Shown piece after piece: positions 52,668-61,326 of a stretch of 64,000 nucleotides of DNA. The notes beneath the pieces are model-generated. The model was not told the origin of the DNA, ran no database searches, and saw only the letters and a list, made by a program, of their open reading frames with translations. The stretch's first letter is position 1; every line of letters starts with the position of its first letter. The stretch is taken from the NCBI RefSeq assembly GCF_009908285.1, contig NZ_JAAARM010000017.1:1-64000 (forward strand), given 5' to 3'. This DNA comes from Pseudomonas sp. Fl4BN1 (GTDB lineage: Bacteria > Pseudomonadota > Gammaproteobacteria > Pseudomonadales > Pseudomonadaceae). The position numbers were made by a program, and so were the translations under genes.

Positions 52668-52712
52668 CGAAATTTCCGTCGTCTGCTGGGAAAACATGAA
52701 CGGGCAGCCGGC
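52668..52712 (+). pseudogene. IS5-family transposase fragment
   Basis: The translation NFRRLLGKHERAAGI matches NFRRLLEKHELAAGI of the IS5 transposase at 54667-55389 almost exactly, then stops and the frame runs into istB sequence. Upstream residues no longer align. A short relic of an IS5 copy. Confidence 0.65.
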
Positions 52713-53069
52713 ATCTTGGGCATGATCAAGACCCTTGGCGAGCAGCACACGATGCCCGATATCAACGATCTCAGCGTCGATGAACGTCTGGGTCTGATGG
52801 TCGACCGCGAGGACGCCTGGGGCTGGGCACCGTTTACCACTGCGCAACGACGAGACATGCTTGAACTTCTGGACGACCGCTACGGACAGCGCTCGACGCT
52901 GGTGACCAGCCAGATGCCCGTGGCTAAATGGCATGCGCTGATCGGCGACCCGACCTTGGGCGATGCGATCCTTGATCGGCTGGTGCACAACACTTACCGC
53001 ATCGAACTCAAGGGTGAATCGGTGCGCAGGCGCTCGACGAAATTGACGATGGCGGGTGCTTCAGACTAA
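52713..53069 (+). pseudogene. IS21 istB with a large internal deletion
   Basis: The start LGMIKTLGEQ and DLSVDERLGLMVDRE is the N-terminus of IstB, the ATPase helper of IS21 transposition. It jumps directly to GWAPFTTAQRRDMLELLDD, RYGQRSTLVTSQMPVAKWH and DAILDRLVHNTYRIELKG, the C-terminus. The missing middle holds Walker A and B, so the product cannot be an active ATPase. The join is in frame, leaving one open frame to the stop at 53067. No istA is seen; sequence beyond the stop (to about 53160) resembles an IS21 terminal region but I could not define its end. Confidence 0.75.
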
Positions 53070-53203
53070 CGATGTGAACCTGCGTCGCTGCGCTCCAAGT
53101 GGACGTGGAACGAATGTCCAAATGATCGTGGGCTGGGTATCCAAGCGCCGTGGGATCCGCAATAAAGCGGGCAGATCAAACGTTTCAGAAAATCAACTTT
53201 AAT

Positions 53204-53214
53204 CCCCCCCCCCC
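53204..53214. repeat. 11-base C homopolymer
   Basis: Run of eleven C on the plus strand, 108 bases before the DUF2628 gene start. Such tracts are prone to slippage and, upstream of a gene, can vary promoter spacing. Confidence 0.6.
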
Positions 53215-53322
53215 TCCTCAACAAATCAGTATAATCAGCTTGTTTAAAAATAAGAAAAAACAGAAGCACAGGAAGTAACGGAAGAATAGGAACTACATTA
53301 TGGAATATCAGGAGTCGCAAGA

Positions 53323-53751
53323 GTGAACGCAAATGAACAAGTGCAAAGCACCGGTAAATACAGCGCCAAGTGGCAGGAGCGCTTTTACTTCTTTGATACT
53401 TATGGTTCGCCGAGCGATCCACGATACAAAGCGGCAATTAAGACGCTGCCTGGCTTCAAGAATAAAATGCGCATTAACGCCAACGTGATTGCATTTTTCT
53501 TCGGCCCGATTTACCTGTTCGTTCTGGGCCTCTGGAAGAAAAACCTTGCCATACTGGGTATCATACTTGCGATCAATGTCGTGTTGAGTGTGATTTTTGC
53601 GATCATTGGCATGGACTTTCCCAAACCGTTGAACGCAGGTCTGAACATCGCTGTCTCCATGACTTATGCGCTCATGACCAACTACTCGTACTACCTGAAA
53701 GAAGTGAAAGGTGAACAAAGCTGGAATCCGTTCCAAGGCATGCGTTTCTGA
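53323..53751 (+). CDS. DUF2628 small membrane protein
   Basis: Protein of 142 residues. GTG start at 53323 with AGGAG eight bases upstream. After a soluble N-terminus (KYSAKWQERFYFFDTYGSP) there are hydrophobic helices: ANVIAFFFGPIYLFVLGLW, LAILGIILAINVVLSVIFAI and INIAVSMTYALMTNYSYYL-like (here LNIAVSMTYALMTNYS). This is the DUF2628 pattern, function unknown. It is an intact gene enclosed between transposon remnants, so it may be cargo or a survivor. A terminator follows. Confidence 0.85.
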   Translation: MNANEQVQSTGKYSAKWQERFYFFDTYGSPSDPRYKAAIKTLPGFKNKMRINANVIAFFFGPIYLFVLGLWKKNLAILGIILAINVVLSVIFAIIGMDFPKPLNAGLNIAVSMTYALMTNYSYYLKEVKGEQSWNPFQGMRF

Positions 53752-53771
53752 TTACAGACTTGGCCAGTCAA

Positions 53772-53803
53772 GAGCCCGCGCCTCATCATGAGGATGCGGG
53801 CTC
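53772..53803 (+). terminator. Hairpin terminator after DUF2628
   Basis: GAGCCCGC pairs with GCGGGCTC, with an inner CCTCAT/ATGAGG stem, followed by GTTGTTT. Located 20 bases after the stop. Confidence 0.7.
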
Positions 53804-53963
53804 GTTGTTTCTGAATGGCGAATACAAAAAAACGGCGAAAAAATCTGATTTCGGTGAAAACGATGCCCGGGCATACCCCACAAATCTACCCCAAGGAAGC
53901 CTTCTTCGATTTGCATGCGTCGTTGATAAATCGACGTTTTTCAAGGTCGCGTCAACCGTTCTA

Positions 53964-54190
53964 CTATACGGCTTTCTTCTCGATCTGCTGTTCCCGGTCC
54001 GGGTTCAGCAGCACCATTCCTATTGGCTGCCAGTTTCGCGTCTGGCCTGGCCAGCGTTCCGGGCTCTTCTCTCGAGCAGGTTCGTACAGCTCATGTCATC
54101 GCGCCAGGATTTGATCATCCAGCTTTCCATGACGCTCAGCTGGCGTGACAAAGCGGATCCGACTATGCCGATGCTCAACTGAGCATTCTA
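53964..54190 (-). pseudogene. IS3-family transposase (OrfB) C-terminal remnant
   Basis: Reading the minus strand gives VEHRHSRIRFVTPAERHGK and LDDQILAR, an in-frame TGA, then HELYEPAREKSPERW, GQTRNWQPIGMVLLNPD and a stop at 53964. This is the end of an IS3-type integrase-fold transposase. The body of the gene and the left end are missing. It explains most of the apparently empty stretch between the DUF2628 gene and the IS5 element. Confidence 0.7.
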
Positions 54191-54340
54191 TTTGCTCTGC
54201 CGAACCTTTGGCTGGCTCGAACACAACTGATGGGTATGGGCGAGTTGTGCGGTTAACACGGAGAACCGGACGGAAAAGCCCGTCAGGCGGCTATGCACAA
54301 AGCGGTTTTCTGCAAATAGCGATGTGCGTCGGAGTATTTT

Positions 54341-54373
54341 CGACTTGTTGCCACCTTGCGGCAAGTTGATCGG
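54341..54373. repeat. Hairpin repeat copy A (CGACTTG...CAAGTTGATCGG)
   Basis: A 33-base hairpin whose arms CGACTTG and CAAGTTG resemble those of a second copy at 63342-63374 (24 of 33 positions equal, with differences mainly in the loop). It ends eight bases before the IS5 target duplication. Confidence 0.5.
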
Positions 54374-54384
54374 AGCATCCTTAG

Positions 54385-55534
54385 GGAAATCCTGAAGAAG
54401 ACTTCCTGATTTTGGCAAAATGCCGGGACTCCACCCGCCGAGTTTTCCGATGAAGCAAATGACCTTCGCCGATGCCGAGTACGCCGGCAAGCGCAAGCAG
54501 ACCCGCAAAGAGTTGTTCCTGATCGAGATGGACCAGGTGGTGCCGTGGAAGGGCTTGATTACCCTGATCGAGCCGCATTACCCGAAGGGGAATGGTGGTC
54601 GTCCGGCCTATCCGCTGATGGCGATGCTGCGTGTCCACCTGATGCAAAACTGGTTCGGCTACAGCGATGGAGGAGGCGCTGTACGAGACCACTATCCTGC
54701 GACAATTTGCTGGGTTGAGCCTGGAGCGCATCTCCGATGAAACCACCATCTTCAACTTCCGCCGGTTGCTGGAGAAGCACGAACTAGCCGCCGGAATCCT
54801 GGCCGTGATCAATGGCTATCTGGGCGACCGAGGTCTGTCGCTGCGCCAAGGCACTATCGTGGATGCCACGCTGATCAATGCGCCAAGCTCGACCAAGAAC
54901 AAGGACGGTAGGCGCGACCCGGACATGCATCAGACCAAGAAGGTCAACCAGTATTACTTCGGCATGAAGGCCCACAGCGTGATGGGCACGGCGGCCAACG
55001 TGGCGGATGTCACTCAGGTCGACAAACAGCTGCACGGCGCGGAGAACGTGGTCTGCGCCGATGCCGGTTATACCGGTGTTGAGAAACGTACCGAGCATTA
55101 TGGGCGCGAGGTGATCTGGCAGATCACGGCACGCCGCAGTACTTACAAGAAGCTGGGCAAGCGCAGCGCTTTGTACAAAGCCAAACGCAAGATCGAGAAG
55201 GCCAAGGCGCAGGTTCGGGTCAAGGTCGAACACCCATTCCGAGTGATCAAGCGCCAGTTCGGTTATGTGAAGACGCGTTTCCGTGGTCTGGCGAAGAACA
55301 CGGCGCAATTGGTGACACCGTTCGCGCTGTCGAACCTGTGGATGGTGCGTAGACATTTACTGACGAGTACAGGAAAGGTGCGCCTGTAATGTGGGGAATA
55401 GTTGCCGCGAGGTGCTCGCGGCGGCAAAAAACAAAGAAATGAGCGGGTGACCTGATCGTCTTTGATCGATTCGCCGGGATCAAAATCGGTGGGGCTGAAG
55501 TCAGCCAGAAATACATGACTACTTCAGACCATCC
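54385..55534 (+). mobile_element. IS5-family insertion sequence, 1150 bp, inactive
   Basis: Ends are defined by imperfect inverted repeats: left GGAAATCCTGAAGAAGACTT, right (reverse complement) GGATGGTCTGAAGTAGTCAT, 14 of 20 equal. They are flanked by TTAG at 54381-54384 and 55535-55538, a 4-base YTAR duplication as expected for IS5 relatives. CATCC precedes TTAG on both sides, so a longer 9-base duplication cannot be ruled out. The length fits the group. The transposase inside is broken, so the copy cannot move by itself. Confidence 0.85.
54450..55389 (+). pseudogene. Frameshifted IS5 transposase
   Basis: The first part starts MKQMTFADAEYAGKRKQTRK and reads through MLRVHLMQNWFGYSD to about 54666, then leaves frame; the second part restarts in another frame at MEEALYETTILRQFAGLSLE and ends at 55389. 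In intact relatives as I remember them the junction reads GYSDPAMEEALYE, so eight bases are missing between two GAT repeats. A second lesion is the short GMKAHSVMGTAANVADVTQ, where relatives have about eleven more residues between KAH and SVVGT. The C-terminal KVEHPFRVIKRQFG and the ADAGYTG motif are intact. Confidence 0.85.
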
Positions 55535-55548
55535 TTAGATGGTTTTTT
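55528..55548 (+). terminator. Terminator hairpin over the IS5 right junction
   Basis: ACCATC-CTTA-GATGGT followed by five T. The TTAG target duplication supplies most of the loop, so the hairpin half belongs to the IS and half to the host DNA. It would stop transcription from the IS towards the fimbrial operon. Confidence 0.6.
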
Positions 55549-55864
55549 CGGTCTGTGTAGGATGTTTTTTGGTATTCAGAATATTCTCAAGTGTTTTTTG
55601 GTTTTTCTGTTTTATTCTAGTTTGGCGTCTAGGTTTTTGATTTTCAGGCTTGATGGTTGATCAGTTGTAGCAGGATCGCTGTGATGTTTCTGTAGGTTGA
55701 ATACTGTTTAAAAACTTGGGGTGTTTGCTCAAGGCTTTTGCCGTTGTTGGGTGAAGGTTCAAGTTCCCCCCTTGGATCTGGAAAGACGCATTGTCTGGTG
55801 GCTGCGTAATAAAGCTTCGCTTTCGAGGCTTTTGTTTATCTTGAAAATACATTGAGTATCTAAT
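55539..55864 (+). promoter_or_regulatory. AT-rich leader of the fimbrial operon
   Basis: 326 bases with no gene, T-rich (TTTTTT and TTTTATT runs) and markedly lower in GC than the neighbours. This is where the promoter of the fimbrial operon must be. AT-rich leaders of this kind are common targets of MvaT/MvaU-type silencers in Pseudomonas. I could not choose one -35/-10 pair with confidence. No obvious ribosome site precedes the ATG at 55865. Confidence 0.5.
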
Positions 55865-56437
55865 ATGAAAAGGCTTTCAGTCGCATTGGGCTTGTCCTCC
55901 GTAGTTGCTTTCTCTCAACTGGCCATGGCTGTACCTACTGCCGGCGGTGGCGGGGTGGTCAACTTCACCGGCTCGGTAAAGGCCGATACCTGTTATCCGG
56001 TCAATGGCACCACTGATGTCAGTGTTCCCCTGGGTGAAGTGCAGGCGCGTGAACTGGGGACTGTCGCTGCGCCAGTCGGCGGTACCGGGGCCAGCACTCC
56101 GCTGACCATCAAGTGTGCGTCCGGGACCAAGGTACAGATGTCCTTCAAGCCGGCTGCGGCCGACAAGGTTGAAAGCGGCAAGGCGTTGCGGGTCAACGAA
56201 GGGGTCACCGGTGCGGGTTTTGCCAAGAACGTGGCGATTGTCATGCTCAAAGCCGACGGCAGCGTGATGAACCTGGACACCGAGTTCTATGAGGCCAGCT
56301 TTGGCAACGGGAGCACGGGCGGCACCATCAACATTCCGCTGAAGGCCGCCTATGTCATCAGCACCGGTTCCACGTCAACCGATGTAACGGCCGGTACCGC
56401 CAACGCGAAAATGCCATTCGTACTCTCCTACGAGTGA
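55865..56437 (+). CDS. Major fimbrial subunit, chaperone-usher type
   Basis: Pilin of 190 residues with signal peptide MKRLSVALGLSSVVAFSQLA ending MAV. The mature part has the pilin cysteine pair (VKADTCYPV and LTIKCASGT), a hydrophobic alternating pattern, a GGG stretch near its N-terminus that may be the donor strand region, and the terminal beta-zipper FVLSYE with the conserved penultimate tyrosine. It polymerises by donor-strand exchange at the usher. First gene of the operon; the chaperone follows after 59 bases. Confidence 0.9.
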   Translation: MKRLSVALGLSSVVAFSQLAMAVPTAGGGGVVNFTGSVKADTCYPVNGTTDVSVPLGEVQARELGTVAAPVGGTGASTPLTIKCASGTKVQMSFKPAAADKVESGKALRVNEGVTGAGFAKNVAIVMLKADGSVMNLDTEFYEASFGNGSTGGTINIPLKAAYVISTGSTSTDVTAGTANAKMPFVLSYE

Positions 56438-56496
56438 CGGCTCTCTGCAGTGCGGGGGCCCAAGACCCCGCACGGCTTGGTTTTTCAGGTAATTGC

Positions 56497-57237
56497 ATGT
56501 CACCTACTTTTTGTTCCATGACTGGTCTGCTGCTATGGATGGCGCTCACGAGCGCGGCCCACGCAGGAATTTCCCTCTCCAGCACACGTCTGGTGTTCAA
56601 CGAAGGCAGGAAAGAAGAGAGCCTTGTCGTGCGCAATGACGGCGGCGAGATTCTCGTACAGTCCTGGTTGGAGCCGGCCGCAGGGGTCGAGGTCAGGGAT
56701 CTGCCATTCGTGGTCACGCCGCCGTTGATCCGGGTCGCGCCCAAGCAACAGCAGCTGTTGCGGATCATGTATTCCGGTGCGGGCATGCCAACCGACAAAG
56801 AGTCGATCTTCTGGCTTAACGTCCAGGAGATACCGCAATCCACCGATGCCGAGAATGCGTTGCAGTTCGCCATTCGCCAGCGCATCAAAGTCTTCTATCG
56901 ACCCAAGGGATTGCTCGGGGAGCCGATTCAAGCCGCCACGAAGTTGCAGTGGAAATTACAACGCAATAGTGAAGCCTTTGAGCTTTCGGTGAGCAACTCC
57001 GGGCCTTATTACGTAAGCCTGGTGGACCTTGATCTTGAACAAGGTCTGCAAAAGGTTCGATTGGCTGAAGTGCAGATGCTGGCGCCTGGCGCTTCGGTGA
57101 TTTTGCCGCTGGATAAGGTCAAAGGCAGTGCCGGCGTTGTCTTGAACTTCGGCAGCATGAACGATCATGGAGGTCGCGATCTTTACTCGGTGAAGTTGTT
57201 GGAGGGGCAAGTGGCCGTAGCCAATGCCAAAGAGTAA
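56497..57237 (+). CDS. Periplasmic fimbrial chaperone
   Basis: PapD-like chaperone of 246 residues with signal peptide MTGLLLWMALTSAAHA. The G1 strand entry GISLSSTRLVFNEGRKEESL and the conserved FWLNVQEIPQ and LQFAIRQRIKVFYRP define the family. It holds pilins by supplying a strand until they reach the usher. The ATG at 56497 begins the signal peptide; an in-frame GTG at 56434 overlaps the pilin stop and is less likely. Confidence 0.9.
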   Translation: MSPTFCSMTGLLLWMALTSAAHAGISLSSTRLVFNEGRKEESLVVRNDGGEILVQSWLEPAAGVEVRDLPFVVTPPLIRVAPKQQQLLRIMYSGAGMPTDKESIFWLNVQEIPQSTDAENALQFAIRQRIKVFYRPKGLLGEPIQAATKLQWKLQRNSEAFELSVSNSGPYYVSLVDLDLEQGLQKVRLAEVQMLAPGASVILPLDKVKGSAGVVLNFGSMNDHGGRDLYSVKLLEGQVAVANAKE

Positions 57238-57299
57238 AGCGCATGGTTTTTTTCGATAGCGGCACCGTTTCAGGTGTGTGAAATCCGTAGGGTCGTTGA

Positions 57300-59915
57300 A
57301 TGGATACCATGAACTCACCACGGAGAGCACTTGATGTGTGTGGCTTGATGCGGCCTTTATCCGTTGCGCTGACTTGTTTTGAAGGCGTTTTAAGTCGACT
57401 GGGTTTCAACAAGTATCAACTTATAGTTCTGCTCGGTTTTCCATGTCTGGTCCTGGGTTCAGAGACCAGCAAGAAGGACATCGTCTCCCCGGAGAAGTCC
57501 CAGCAACAGGTCATTCCTTCAACGGCCTTTGGCAGTGGTTTCTTTCAGGGCGGCAGCCGACCTGAAAGCCTGCAGTTCCTGTTGGCCGGCAACAGCGTGA
57601 TGCCTGGTACCTACCGTGTCGACATCTATGTAAACGGTGATCTCAACAGTCGTCGCGATCTTGATTTCAGCTTGAACGACGCGGGCGACCAGGTTGAACC
57701 CTGCCTTACCCTGGCCATGCTCCAGGAGTTCGCCATCGATCTTGGCCGGCTCAAAGACAGCGCGGCCCTTGAACAGGCGCGGGGCGAGAGCTGCATCAAG
57801 CTGGTGGAGTTGATCAAGGAAGCCGAGGTGGAGTTCGACGCCTCGCGCCTGCGTTTGAACATCAGCGTGCCCCAGGTTTACCAGGTGGCGGGGGCTCAGG
57901 GCTATGTGGATCCCGCGCTTTGGGATCAGGGAGTCAATGCGGCTTTCAGCAACTATCAACTGAACCTGCGGCGCAACAAGAGCAACCAGCACTATGACAC
58001 GTCCACCTACCTGGGCCTGCAGAACGGACTCAACCTCGGTGCCTGGCGCCTACGCAACGAGTCCAGCCTGACCACGAGCACCGGGCAGCCTACCGAGTTC
58101 AACAGCAACCGCAACTTCGCCGAGCACGATGTCACCGTGCTCAAGGCGCAGTTTGCCCTGGGTGAGCTTTATTCCCGGGACAGTCTGTTCGATAGCGTTC
58201 GCTACCGGGGCGTGCAGTTGGTGTCCGATGACGCGATGCTGGCCGACAGCGAGCGTGGCTACGCCCCGGTGATCCGTGGCGTGGCCGAAAGCAACGCCAC
58301 GGTGGAGGTGTACCAGAACGATTACCTGCTCTACAGCACCACCGTCACCCCCGGCCCCTTCGCCTTGACCAACATATATCCCAGTGGCTCCAACGGTGAT
58401 CTGGAAGTGATCATCATCGAGGCCGACGGTCGTCGTCGGGTGACCCGCCAGGCCTTCGGCAACGTGCCGATCATGGTGCGCAAGGGGCGGCTGACCTTCA
58501 GCACCAGCGCCGGCAAGTTCCACAGCAATGACGCGACCTTGGGCAGCCCGGCCTTTCTCAGTTCCGCCTTTGCCTATGGCATTGGCGACAACCTGACCGG
58601 GGTCCTCGGTGTCCAGGCCAGCGAGGGGTTCCAGGCCATGAGCCTGGGGATAGGGCGCAATACCTTTATTGGCGCGGTGTCTCTGGACCTCACCCAATCC
58701 AGCAGCACCGCCCAGGGGCAGACCAGCCGTGGGCAGAGTGTGCGGATGTTGTACTCCAAGACCTTTATCCATACGGACACGGATTTCATGCTGGCCGCCT
58801 ATCGCTATTCCACCGAGAACTACCGGACCCTGGACGACCATGTGCGAGCCGTCGGCCACGACCCGGCGAAGGAAACCCTGGGCCGCTCAAGGGCACGCCT
58901 GGATCTGACCTTGCAGCAGCGTCTCGGACCACAGCGCCAGTACGGCAGCGCCTACCTGACGGCCAGCGACCAGAGCTACTGGAACAACAGCGACCGCTCC
59001 CAGAGTATTTCCGCGGGCTACAGCAACCACTGGCAACGCCTGACCTACGATATAGGTTTCACCCGTACCCTCAATACCGGCAACGGCAGCCGCCGTGACT
59101 CGCAGCTCGCGGTTTCGCTGACCCTGCCTTTGGGCCAGGACTCACAGGCCCCGCGTCTGCATCTGCGTAGTACCCGGGACAGCAACAACCAGAACAACAC
59201 CCAGGCCGGGCTCAGCGGTCACTTCGATCGGGCCAGCCAGTACTCGTTGCAGGCCGGCAACGACAGTGTTGGCGGCAGCAGCGGATTTGCCAGCGTCGGT
59301 ACCGAGACTGCGGTGGGCCGATTCGACCTGGGTTATGGGCAGGGGCGTGACTACAGCAACTTGAGCCTGGGGGCCAGCGGTTCGGTGGTAGCCCATGGTG
59401 GCGGCTTCAACTTTGGTCGGCAGGTCGGCGAGAGCTTTGCCCTGGTGGAAGTCCCTGATACCCCAGGCGTGGGCGTGAGCAATCACATCGGCGTGCGTAC
59501 CGGCGCCAATGGCTACGCCATCGTGCCGACCCTGCAACCGTATCGATTGAATTGGGTCAGCCTGGACAGCAGCGAGCTGGGCGCCGATGTGGAGCTGGAA
59601 AACGCCGTGCATCAATTGGTGCCGCGCCGGGGCGCGGTGCTGCACAGCGGGTATCAGGCCGAGCAGGGCCGGCGCTTGCAATTCCAGCTGTATCAGGCCG
59701 ATGGCAGTCCCCTGGGGTTTGGTGCCCGGGTCGAGGATGCCCAGGGCAAGCTGCTGGCGATTTCCGATCCTTATGGCAAGGCGCTGACCTTGCTCGGTGA
59801 GGACCAGGGCGTGCTCACCCTCAAGTGGGATAAGCAGACCTGCACCGCCGCTTACCGACTGGCGCCGCGCGACAAGGCGTTGAATTTTGAAAACGCCGAT
59901 TTGAAATGCGACTGA
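57300..59915 (+). CDS. Outer-membrane fimbrial usher
   Basis: FimD/PapC-like pore of 871 residues. Order: a signal region near residues 40-54 (NKYQLIVLLGFPCLVLGSE), the N-terminal domain (FLLAGNSVMPGTYRVDIYVN), the 24-strand barrel with the plug (GYAPVIRGVAESNATVEVYQ and PGPFALTNIYPSGSNGDLEV), and the C-terminal domains ending KQTCTAAYRLAPRDK. The ATG at 57300 has AGGG eight bases upstream; an in-frame ATG at 57348 would shorten the leader. The leader is longer than usual, 50 residues. Confidence 0.93.
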   Translation: MDTMNSPRRALDVCGLMRPLSVALTCFEGVLSRLGFNKYQLIVLLGFPCLVLGSETSKKDIVSPEKSQQQVIPSTAFGSGFFQGGSRPESLQFLLAGNSVMPGTYRVDIYVNGDLNSRRDLDFSLNDAGDQVEPCLTLAMLQEFAIDLGRLKDSAALEQARGESCIKLVELIKEAEVEFDASRLRLNISVPQVYQVAGAQGYVDPALWDQGVNAAFSNYQLNLRRNKSNQHYDTSTYLGLQNGLNLGAWRLRNESSLTTSTGQPTEFNSNRNFAEHDVTVLKAQFALGELYSRDSLFDSVRYRGVQLVSDDAMLADSERGYAPVIRGVAESNATVEVYQNDYLLYSTTVTPGPFALTNIYPSGSNGDLEVIIIEADGRRRVTRQAFGNVPIMVRKGRLTFSTSAGKFHSNDATLGSPAFLSSAFAYGIGDNLTGVLGVQASEGFQAMSLGIGRNTFIGAVSLDLTQSSSTAQGQTSRGQSVRMLYSKTFIHTDTDFMLAAYRYSTENYRTLDDHVRAVGHDPAKETLGRSRARLDLTLQQRLGPQRQYGSAYLTASDQSYWNNSDRSQSISAGYSNHWQRLTYDIGFTRTLNTGNGSRRDSQLAVSLTLPLGQDSQAPRLHLRSTRDSNNQNNTQAGLSGHFDRASQYSLQAGNDSVGGSSGFASVGTETAVGRFDLGYGQGRDYSNLSLGASGSVVAHGGGFNFGRQVGESFALVEVPDTPGVGVSNHIGVRTGANGYAIVPTLQPYRLNWVSLDSSELGADVELENAVHQLVPRRGAVLHSGYQAEQGRRLQFQLYQADGSPLGFGARVEDAQGKLLAISDPYGKALTLLGEDQGVLTLKWDKQTCTAAYRLAPRDKALNFENADLKCD

Positions 59916-60000
59916 GCGTGCTGATGAAGGTTTTTGTTACGGATGAGTCGCGGCTCTTGAATGTTATAGATGATCAGGCCAGGCCTGGAGTAGGCACTAG

Positions 60001-61071
60001 ATGAACAGGATAAAGGCTAACTTTCGTATCTTCGGTTTTTGCCTGCTGATGGGCGCCGGGTTTTTTGCGCAATCGGTACAGGCGGCCATGTCTTGCGTTT
60101 ATGAACGCCGTATTGAAGGGGCCTGGTCACAGAAAATCTTGAATATCGATGGCAACCTGCCCATTGGCAGTGTGATTTTCGAGCGAACTCTTGCAGTGGA
60201 AGTATCCTTCAAGCGGATAGGTTCAACTGCCTTGGTGGAGGACTTTGTTATCAATGGATATTGGAGCAATACCAACGTCCAACCGCCGAGCTATGCCGCA
60301 TCGGTTTATGGTACTGCTAATGGAGGAGGGTTTTTGAATGGACTCGGTATCCGTTATACCACCGAGGACGGCAAGATCATCACTCAGGGTGCGTTTCTGC
60401 TGAAGGCCGGAAGGTTCCAGCCTTATCAGGAACCCTCGAATCAATATGCGGTGTTAAAACAGCAGGTTGTGAAAATGAATGATCAATTTACCAAGGGCGG
60501 GACTATCGAAGCTTTATACGCAGCGATGGTTGTCGCGACGTTTCCTGCAGGCGTTTGTGGAGGGGATGCACATGCCTGGATAGAAATGGACCTGAACCTG
60601 AAAATCCCTGATCCGGTCCAGTCAACGTGTACGCTGGATACCAAGCTCCTCGGGGTCGATTGGCCGCCATTGGCCTCCGATGAGCTGGCGCTTTACGAGT
60701 TGAGTCAGAAGCGCAGTGTCGAAATCGTGCTCAGTCAATGCGGCAAAGGGGTGAAGCCCAATATCCATTTTGCCTCCTACCGTGACCTGTCCAGGGGCAA
60801 GTACCAGAACCTGGTGGTGTCGACAACCGATGACAGGATCATCGATGGACTCTATATCCGCTTGAAAAATGCCAACAATGGCGCGGACATCCGGTTTGGC
60901 AATCCGGCAGCGGTGACGGGGGACTCTTCGGTCTGGTTCAACGTCGGCACTGCGCAGACCGATAAAGCCACCCTCAGGCAAACAATCGATATCTATCTCG
61001 AACGCACCAAGGACAAGTTGCGGGTAGGCCCTTGGGTCAGCAATGTGAGCTTCATCATCAGCTACCCCTGA
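60001..61071 (+). CDS. Fimbrial tip adhesin
   Basis: Protein of 356 residues with signal peptide FRIFGFCLLMGAGFFAQS ending VQA. Two-domain layout: residues 30-200 form a lectin-like N-terminal domain without pilin motifs; residues 205-356 are a pilin domain, with cysteines in VQSTCTLDT and VLSQCGKGV, and the terminal zipper VSFIISYP. That architecture is the tip adhesin of chaperone-usher pili. The receptor is unknown. Last gene of the operon; a terminator-like hairpin lies at 61327. Confidence 0.87.
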   Translation: MNRIKANFRIFGFCLLMGAGFFAQSVQAAMSCVYERRIEGAWSQKILNIDGNLPIGSVIFERTLAVEVSFKRIGSTALVEDFVINGYWSNTNVQPPSYAASVYGTANGGGFLNGLGIRYTTEDGKIITQGAFLLKAGRFQPYQEPSNQYAVLKQQVVKMNDQFTKGGTIEALYAAMVVATFPAGVCGGDAHAWIEMDLNLKIPDPVQSTCTLDTKLLGVDWPPLASDELALYELSQKRSVEIVLSQCGKGVKPNIHFASYRDLSRGKYQNLVVSTTDDRIIDGLYIRLKNANNGADIRFGNPAAVTGDSSVWFNVGTAQTDKATLRQTIDIYLERTKDKLRVGPWVSNVSFIISYP

Positions 61072-61086
61072 CCCGGGTTACTGCGA

Positions 61087-61293
61087 TCACTCGAAGTTCC
61101 GCGGTCGACCCATGGCGCGCCAGGCCGCGAGTCGGCGATCCATCGGCACTGCTAGCCGGTCACAGTTGCTCCAGCTGTTTTTCACCCGGTAAATCGCCTG
61201 CGGGTCGAGCGCCAAGGCTTGCAGGCAGTCGTCGACATAGCCGCGGTGGTTGTCTCGCCCCTGATAGTAGGCCATGGTCAAGGCATTGCTCAT
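61087..61293 (-). CDS. Small hypothetical protein
   Basis: ORF of 68 residues beginning MSNALTMAYYQGRDNHRGYV, with two cysteines and a basic end (RAMGRPRNFE). The residue pattern looks like a real protein (DDCLQALALDP, RLAAWRAM), but there is no strong ribosome site before the ATG at 61293 and I know no relative. It converges on the adhesin gene with 15 bases between stops. Confidence 0.5.
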   Translation of the reverse strand: MSNALTMAYYQGRDNHRGYVDDCLQALALDPQAIYRVKNSWSNCDRLAVPMDRRLAAWRAMGRPRNFE

Positions 61294-61326
61294 GCTTGAG
61301 GGGCCTGTTGTATGAGAGGGACGAGG

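Noticed and set aside
53760..54182. 140-codon plus-strand frame after DUF2628
   Set aside because: It runs through the DUF2628 terminator and over the IS3 transposase remnant that is coherent on the opposite strand.
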